Origin: Sphagnum compactum
Lineage: Eukaryota > Bryophyta > Sphagnopsida > Sphagnales
Direction of reading: 5' to 3'
NCBI GenBank assembly: GCA_965153455.1
Contig: OZ234502.1
Span: 10,261,495 to 10,325,494, forward strand
DNA length: 64,000 nucleotides
Shown in pieces: positions 58,901-64,000 of the stretch (position 1 is the stretch's first letter; each line of letters begins with the position of its first letter). The position numbers were made by a program, and so were the translations under genes. Under the pieces are notes generated by a model that saw only the letters and a list, made by a program, of their open reading frames with translations, had not been told where the DNA came from and did not search any database.

Positions 58901-59414
58901 CAAGGAATGCTTCATTCCTTATGCCAGCAACATTTTGTCTTGGAGGGATGGCAGTGGGTGCCAACATCATCGGATACCAATAGTTGCAGTGACCGCAGAT
59001 GTGATGAAAGGGACACATGATCTCTGCTTTGAAGCAGGCATGGATCATTACATTTCCAAGGTTAGATTTCTATATGCTTGTGGTTCAGCAATTCAACACC
59101 TCCAGCCTTCATTGCAGATTTATATCAACACCCTAAAATATAAACCCTAAAATCTTAGGTCCTAAACCCTAAAAATTATTTACAGAATTAAGACATTGAG
59201 TATTTCACTTAACAACCCTAAACTTCGTTAACAGTTGTGTGGTGCTACATGTATGATCTCATAAATGGCTACATACGTGAACAGGAGATAAAAAATGTCT
59301 CGGCAGGAAGTTGTTCCTGTCTACTCCTGACCTGATGATAATTTGGATTGTGGTGTGGGGCAGCCCTTGGACCAGAGGCAGTTGCGACTGGTGCTTGAAA
59401 GATTCTTGAAGTAG
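52948..59414 (+). CDS. CHASE-domain hybrid histidine kinase (cytokinin-receptor-like), 14 exons, 1057 aa
   Basis: Predicted membrane sensor kinase passing phosphate His-Asp-His-Asp. Exons: 52948-53175, 53684-54234, 54374-54817, 55226-55248, 55505-55592, 55871-56111, 56602-57034, 57215-57327, 57464-57697, 57811-57896, 58028-58337, 58519-58677, 58848-59060, 59364-59414; all GT-AG, all in phase. TM1 is at about 37-55. The CHASE domain (about 80-262) has [30 protein letters not shown] and [13 protein letters not shown]2 is at about 340-363. His[17 protein letters not shown], His405. ATPase: N-box [11 protein letters not shown]1 VEDTG, G2 GGTGIGLSI. The first receiver (about 770-895) is degenerate (IVDGHH) but keeps Asp826 and Lys879. 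The second receiver has VDDN (918-921), Asp965 and Lys1041, so it is intact. CHASE departs from the AHK2/3/4 pattern (LTSGVAYA is VTRISWLQ), keeping the Thr. It may belong to a CHASE subgroup reported outside seed plants. Ligand unknown. Confidence 0.95.
53346..53371. repeat. (GAA)n microsatellite in histidine kinase intron 1
   Basis: Eight or so GAA/AAG triplets in a row, inside the 508-bp first intron. Confidence 0.9.
57730..57756. repeat. Telomere-like (AAACCCT)n tract in intron 9
   Basis: The run TAAACCCTAAACCCTAAATCC followed by TAAAC holds two perfect plant telomere repeats (CCCTAAA) and one degenerate one, inside a 113-bp intron. A related tract lies in intron 13 at about 59,143-59,177 (AAACCCTAAAATC...CCTAAACCCTAAAAA). 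Confidence 0.85.
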
Positions 59415-62400
59415 GCAATCGCAAGTAGCCCTGCACACAAGTGGTGGGAGTGTCTCAGGTGAGTCTGCCTTCATCAAGCTGCTCTGGCTTTTTTAGAGCT
59501 TCAAACCAAAGGTTTGATCAAAAAATTTCCAACTAGGGAGGGATAAACCACAAACTTAGATTTGGTATTGAAAACCATGCAACCTTGTAGCAGGGTAGGC
59601 CTTGGATGGGGCAGCTCCAAGGTCCAGTTGGTAATTTTGTCATTGCAGAGAGACCTATGATTCATTCTTTAGTTGTAGTTGTCCAACATATAGTTTGGTG
59701 ATTTAGATACTGTTAACCTCTCTGCCTTTGCCAACATGCATTTGTGAAAGGTCTCAAGCTGCAGTAAGCCAATGTATATAAAGATAACTAGGCTATTGTT
59801 GTGGGCACATGAGTCATGAGCCAAGGATACTATAGGGACATGGCAATAGGTGATTGGACTATCAGTTTTACTAATCAAGTTTCGAATTGTAAGAAACTCT
59901 TGACACTAGTCTTCAGTCTAGGTTTTCTAATTTGTGAAATGGGGAAGATGGGCATTCTTCCTCATGATTGATTCTGTTGACCCCCAATAGTTTTCAATGG
60001 GAAACCTGTGGAAATACAGTACATGGAGAGAAGACCTGGATTCTGTCGAGATAATGTGGAAAGCTAGTAACAGACATCCATGTACCAAACAGTTCTGGTA
60101 TGGTCAATATCATACATCATCTTGTTGAAGGTCCTTGAACATGCATATGGATGTTTTTGTTAGTCAAACTGCTCCTCAATTCTTTCTCTTCATTTTATTG
60201 GCTCTACAAAATTAAGAAAAATTGCAAAGTGTCAAGAGTTTCTCACAATTGATTCATCCATCAGACTGGGATCCATCGATTCGACTTTATGGAGTGAACT
60301 TTTTTGACTTGGGTGTATTCAAGCTAAGGTGTACCAAAAAAAGGATGTCACAAATGCAGTTGGCCACATGTAACAACCAAAAGAGGTTGGTTTTCCTCAT
60401 TTCCATGTTTGATGATTTGTTGTTGCTATGTTGTCAGATTGAAATATCCATAACCTTATGATTGAGTTATCTCTCAACTCTTTCCAGCTTAAATCCTAAA
60501 TATTGAGAAATTCTTTGTACTTACAAAGATATAGGTTTCTCTAACAATCTCAGAGATATCATACTCTTATAATGTTACAATCACACTCAATGCTAAGTGA
60601 GTGATAAGTCATTGTTAGGAGGGCAAGTTTTTTGTTACATCCAGACCAAGAATGTTAACTAACATCAAATTCCAAATTCTAGGTGTAATCCTACATGGCA
60701 CACAATGTTAAATTGATGGTAAGTGCGTGTTAGCTTAACATCAAATCTACAATTAACATAGATCTTGGAGTAAAAACACAATGTCAGGTAGTGGCCTAGA
60801 AAATGGGGCTTTAAGTCAATGTGAAGTAAACTCGATGTTTTCTCCTAGTTCCCTTCCTTATTCTCCCTCCACTGTCCCGTTCGCTCTCATTTCCCCCTCC
60901 CTGCCACTAATCTTGTTCGGCATTGTTCTATCTATCTTCTTGCTGGTCAGTGTTTGAACTTTGAACCCTAAAGTTAGTGATATCTAACTCAAATGTTGAG
61001 GAGCTTTGGGTTGCCACACAAAAACATCCAAGCATTCCCCATTCTTCTACATCCCTCTCCAGTTGTCTCCTCCTGATTCAACATCTTCTCATGCAGGAAA
61101 TTGCAACCAGAATGTGGACCCAATTTGATGGCATCATCAATTGGAGGATCTGCCAATGTGACTTGCTGTTCAAGCCACGCACATTGAACCTGGATCATCC
61201 CTCAAAGGGTTCCATGACCCTGCTGTGTGTTTTCTTGTGGAAAACCGACCTACCAATGTCTTCTCATCTCCACAAGCCATCTTGTACTCTCTAGACTATT
61301 GCCAAAACCCAATTTGTGAAACACGAAAGTCAAGTCTTCATTCTAGGTTGCTTCAAAAGCTGATGAGATCAATTGTTATGGTGACTACTATGCCTTCATC
61401 ATAAAAATGCACCCGAAGCTAGTATCTTTTGAAAGGAGTGCGATTCTTCGGGGTTCATACAAGTGGTAGGTCCCCACTTTCCTTCAAAGGAAGACGAACA
61501 TAAGCGTTGAATCACAACATTGAGAGCACCGGGTGGAACCACTAACATTTGTTGTGATGGCGTGTATCCATCATGACAAAGGTAAGTTGCTTTTCCTTTT
61601 GAAACCCTAATTTAGGTTAACACCAACCTTAGCGCGAATGAATAACCAAAAAAAAAAAGTTATCTAACATTTAGGTTCGTGCTAACCAACAAAGGCGACT
61701 TTTTTTTTAATGATGTTATTTAAATGTTAGGTTATTTAATGTTATCAAACCCTAACACCAAGTTTGATGCATCATATGAGCATTTCCATTGACACCCTAT
61801 ATTTGGGCCTCTAGCAATGTTTATCCCACTCAACATGTAATGTTGATTATTCCCCAATCTTGGCCCATAAACATGAAAAAGTGGACAACATATAATGAAA
61901 ATTTATTTAAATGTTAGCATGTCGACCAATCGTTACAGTTGGTCAATAAAAAAAATAGTCATTTCCTTTTAGTAGCTCTTTTAGAGGGCCTAGTAATTTA
62001 GGCATATTTATAAGCCCAAATTGATGTTTCACACTATTTGATTGTTGTACTTCATCCAAAATACAAGGTATATAGGCCATTATATTACTATGGGTGGAAA
62101 TGTTTTAATAGCTTTTTTTTTTGTGACAAAATTCTTCATAAATCTCATTAGCAAAGTTTACTATAGGAAGGTTTGTTCTTGGTGATCTCAAGAAGGAATC
62201 TTCCTGGAAATTTTTGGAACGCCACTTATCGTAGCCTAGGGTCAGTTTCCACAATGACAAAATGGAACAAATTATTTTTTCAAAAAAAATTTGTTTTTTA
62301 AAGTTAAAAAAATTGTTGAATTTTCCATGATCTATTACCATATTGTCACATGAGTAATGAAATTATTCAAAATGTAGCCTATGATAACTACAATGATTTT

Positions 62401-64000
62401 CAATACGTCAACTTCATATTTTCACAAAAATTCAATTCATTATCTTCAGGATTTTTTAATGACGAAACTCACCTTAAGATAAAGTATTTTGCAATTAGGG
62501 TCCAAAAAGGTTCTTCTATTTGGGGCATGCCCAATGTTCCAAAAACATTGTTGACAGGCCAATCAATATGGTTCCTTTTTAAAAAAATAAAAAATTGTGA
62601 GTGCACAACACACATGAACTAACTAATATGAATCACAATAGGTACCCAAGGTTGAACAAACCCTCAAGATGGGGTGACGTAATGGATAAATTTATTATTT
62701 ACATTCATTATTAAGCTTTCTTCTTGTATCAACATTCATAAGAGTAACTCCAACACCTTATATTTGAGCATTATTAAATATTTCATAGATCTACTAGAAG
62801 ATGGAGTTTTTAATTTTCCCCTAGCCCCATATATGAAACGGCCTAAAAAAACCTACAAAAAAAAATACCAAGAACAGAAACTATTTATGTTTCAACATAT
62901 GCTCGCCAATCGTTATGGTTGGCCAATCCAAAATAAACATTTTTTTAATATATATTTTCCAACCTACAAGAAAACTTCACTACTTTAGTGCCATAGTTCA
63001 TTCAAAAATTAATTTACAAAGCAATTTCTATTGCTATTTTTTATTGCTTTAAATTACTACGCACCTTTTCTTAATACTCCGAATGTACCTTGATCACCTC
63101 ATATGGTCGTCCAATGAAACCTTTGTTGATACTTGATAGGTCTAATACATATTTTGAATGTACAAGTTGAAAGTTGAAACAAGTATTGTCCCTTCTCATT
63201 AAGGTGTTACTCAATATCAATAGAAAACTTTAGGGTTTCAAAAACTCATGTTTCATATTTCCTTTATGGTTTCCAACTATTCACTCGACAATTGAAATGC
63301 AAGCTTTGAAATTTTTAAAAAAATTTATAATCAAAAGCTTGTTTGAACATGGATGTTGTTTATGTTGATGACGTTGAAGCAAAAAAATTGATAGTTTTTT
63401 GTTGAATATATTTTGAAAATGGACTATAAACTAAAGTTTTGTTGTTTTTCCTCAACTTTTATTTTAAAAATTTTGGTTTAAATACCCCAAAAAATGTTAA
63501 ATGTTAAAGGTCAAAAGTTATCATTACATACAAGACCATTATTGTATTGGTTGGTATTAAACTTCACAAATCATGATTATTGTTATTACGAAGTGTTACA
63601 CCAGTAGCCAATACCCTAGTACCTTGGCCAATTGGACACTAATTATATTATTTTCAGAAATGTTGAAAATGTGAAAAAATAATTCTTCCAAATCAAAAAA
63701 AAATTGTAAAGGATAATAGTGAATATTTTAAAATATTCCATTTGTTGAAATGAAAATTTTTAAATTAATTAATTATTTGATGGACATGTGTTGAAATGGC
63801 CAAGGTACTATGGTATAGTCAAAACAAATTATCTTTAGTGTGAAAAACATTCAGCCTACCAAGTCCCAACTACTAATAAAAAATTTAGATACATAAACAT
63901 GACTTATCTCACTAACATATGGGTTGTATTAATTCCTCAATTTCCCACAATTTTTAGTAGCCTTATTAAACTTTAGCAAAATGATTAAAATATGTGAAAA
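59415..64000. other. Intergenic region right of the histidine kinase
   Basis: No gene recognised. About 60,590-60,830 resembles the interior of the MITE-like element at 28,322-28,559. TCGACCAATCGTTACAGTTG at 61,918-61,937 and TCGCCAATCGTTATGGTTGG at 62,905-62,924 belong to a diverged repeat present at 61,800-62,000 and 62,750-62,990. An AT-rich block at about 62,220-62,340 resembles repeat family B inverted (CCTAGGGTCAGTTTCC at 62,236-62,251). Confidence 0.4.

Noticed and set aside
1-64000. CRISPR arrays, bacterial operons, rRNA genes, tRNA genes
   Set aside because: No regularly spaced identical repeats with unique spacers were seen, and gene structure is eukaryotic. I saw no rRNA text. I could not scan exhaustively for tRNAs by eye.

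Overview
The window looks like nuclear DNA of a land plant, probably a non-seed plant (bryophyte, lycophyte or fern). The genes are split by GT-AG introns of about 110-660 bp, and the exons are GC-richer than the long AT-rich intergenic DNA. The families point the same way: a K-segment dehydrin, an F-box/kelch protein, a PAT13/14-like DHHC acyltransferase and a CHASE-domain hybrid histidine kinase, next to a bacterial-type (P3B) Mg2+ ATPase that I do not know from flowering plants. I cannot name the species from sequence alone.

Layout: 1-1.5 kb holds a broken F-box-like fragment and a short tandem repeat. 1.5-3.1 kb is an F-box/kelch gene (-). 3.1-13.6 kb is repeat-rich intergenic DNA with a dispersed repeat, one copy of which was split by a 565-bp non-autonomous Helitron. 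13.6-16.3 kb is a dehydrin gene (+) behind two minisatellite blocks and a promoter with ABRE- and DRE-like cores. 16.3-28.9 kb is AT-rich repeat DNA with a decayed transposon protein (-), a fold-back and a MITE-like element. 28.9-35.2 kb is a GC-rich 5' region and the ten-exon P-type ATPase gene (+). 35.2-40.2 kb holds an inverted copy of the dispersed repeat and a decayed LINE 3' end. 40.2-43.2 kb is the seven-exon DHHC gene (-). 44.6-45.7 kb is a satellite-like array. 46.9-50 kb is a decayed autonomous Helitron (Rep plus helicase). 51.8-52.2 kb is a minisatellite. 52.9-59.4 kb is the 14-exon histidine kinase (+). 59.4-64 kb is intergenic.

The five intact genes are independent eukaryotic loci with no operon logic: ubiquitin-ligase substrate recognition, desiccation protection, ion transport, protein S-acylation and hormone or osmotic phosphorelay signalling. 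All gene models were built by matching conserved protein motifs across GT-AG junctions and checking that every junction keeps phase. The coding lengths come out as 407, 229, 941, 303 and 1057 residues with no leftover frameshift. Only the first two ATPase exons are uncertain. Most of the remaining DNA is transposon-derived or tandemly repeated.
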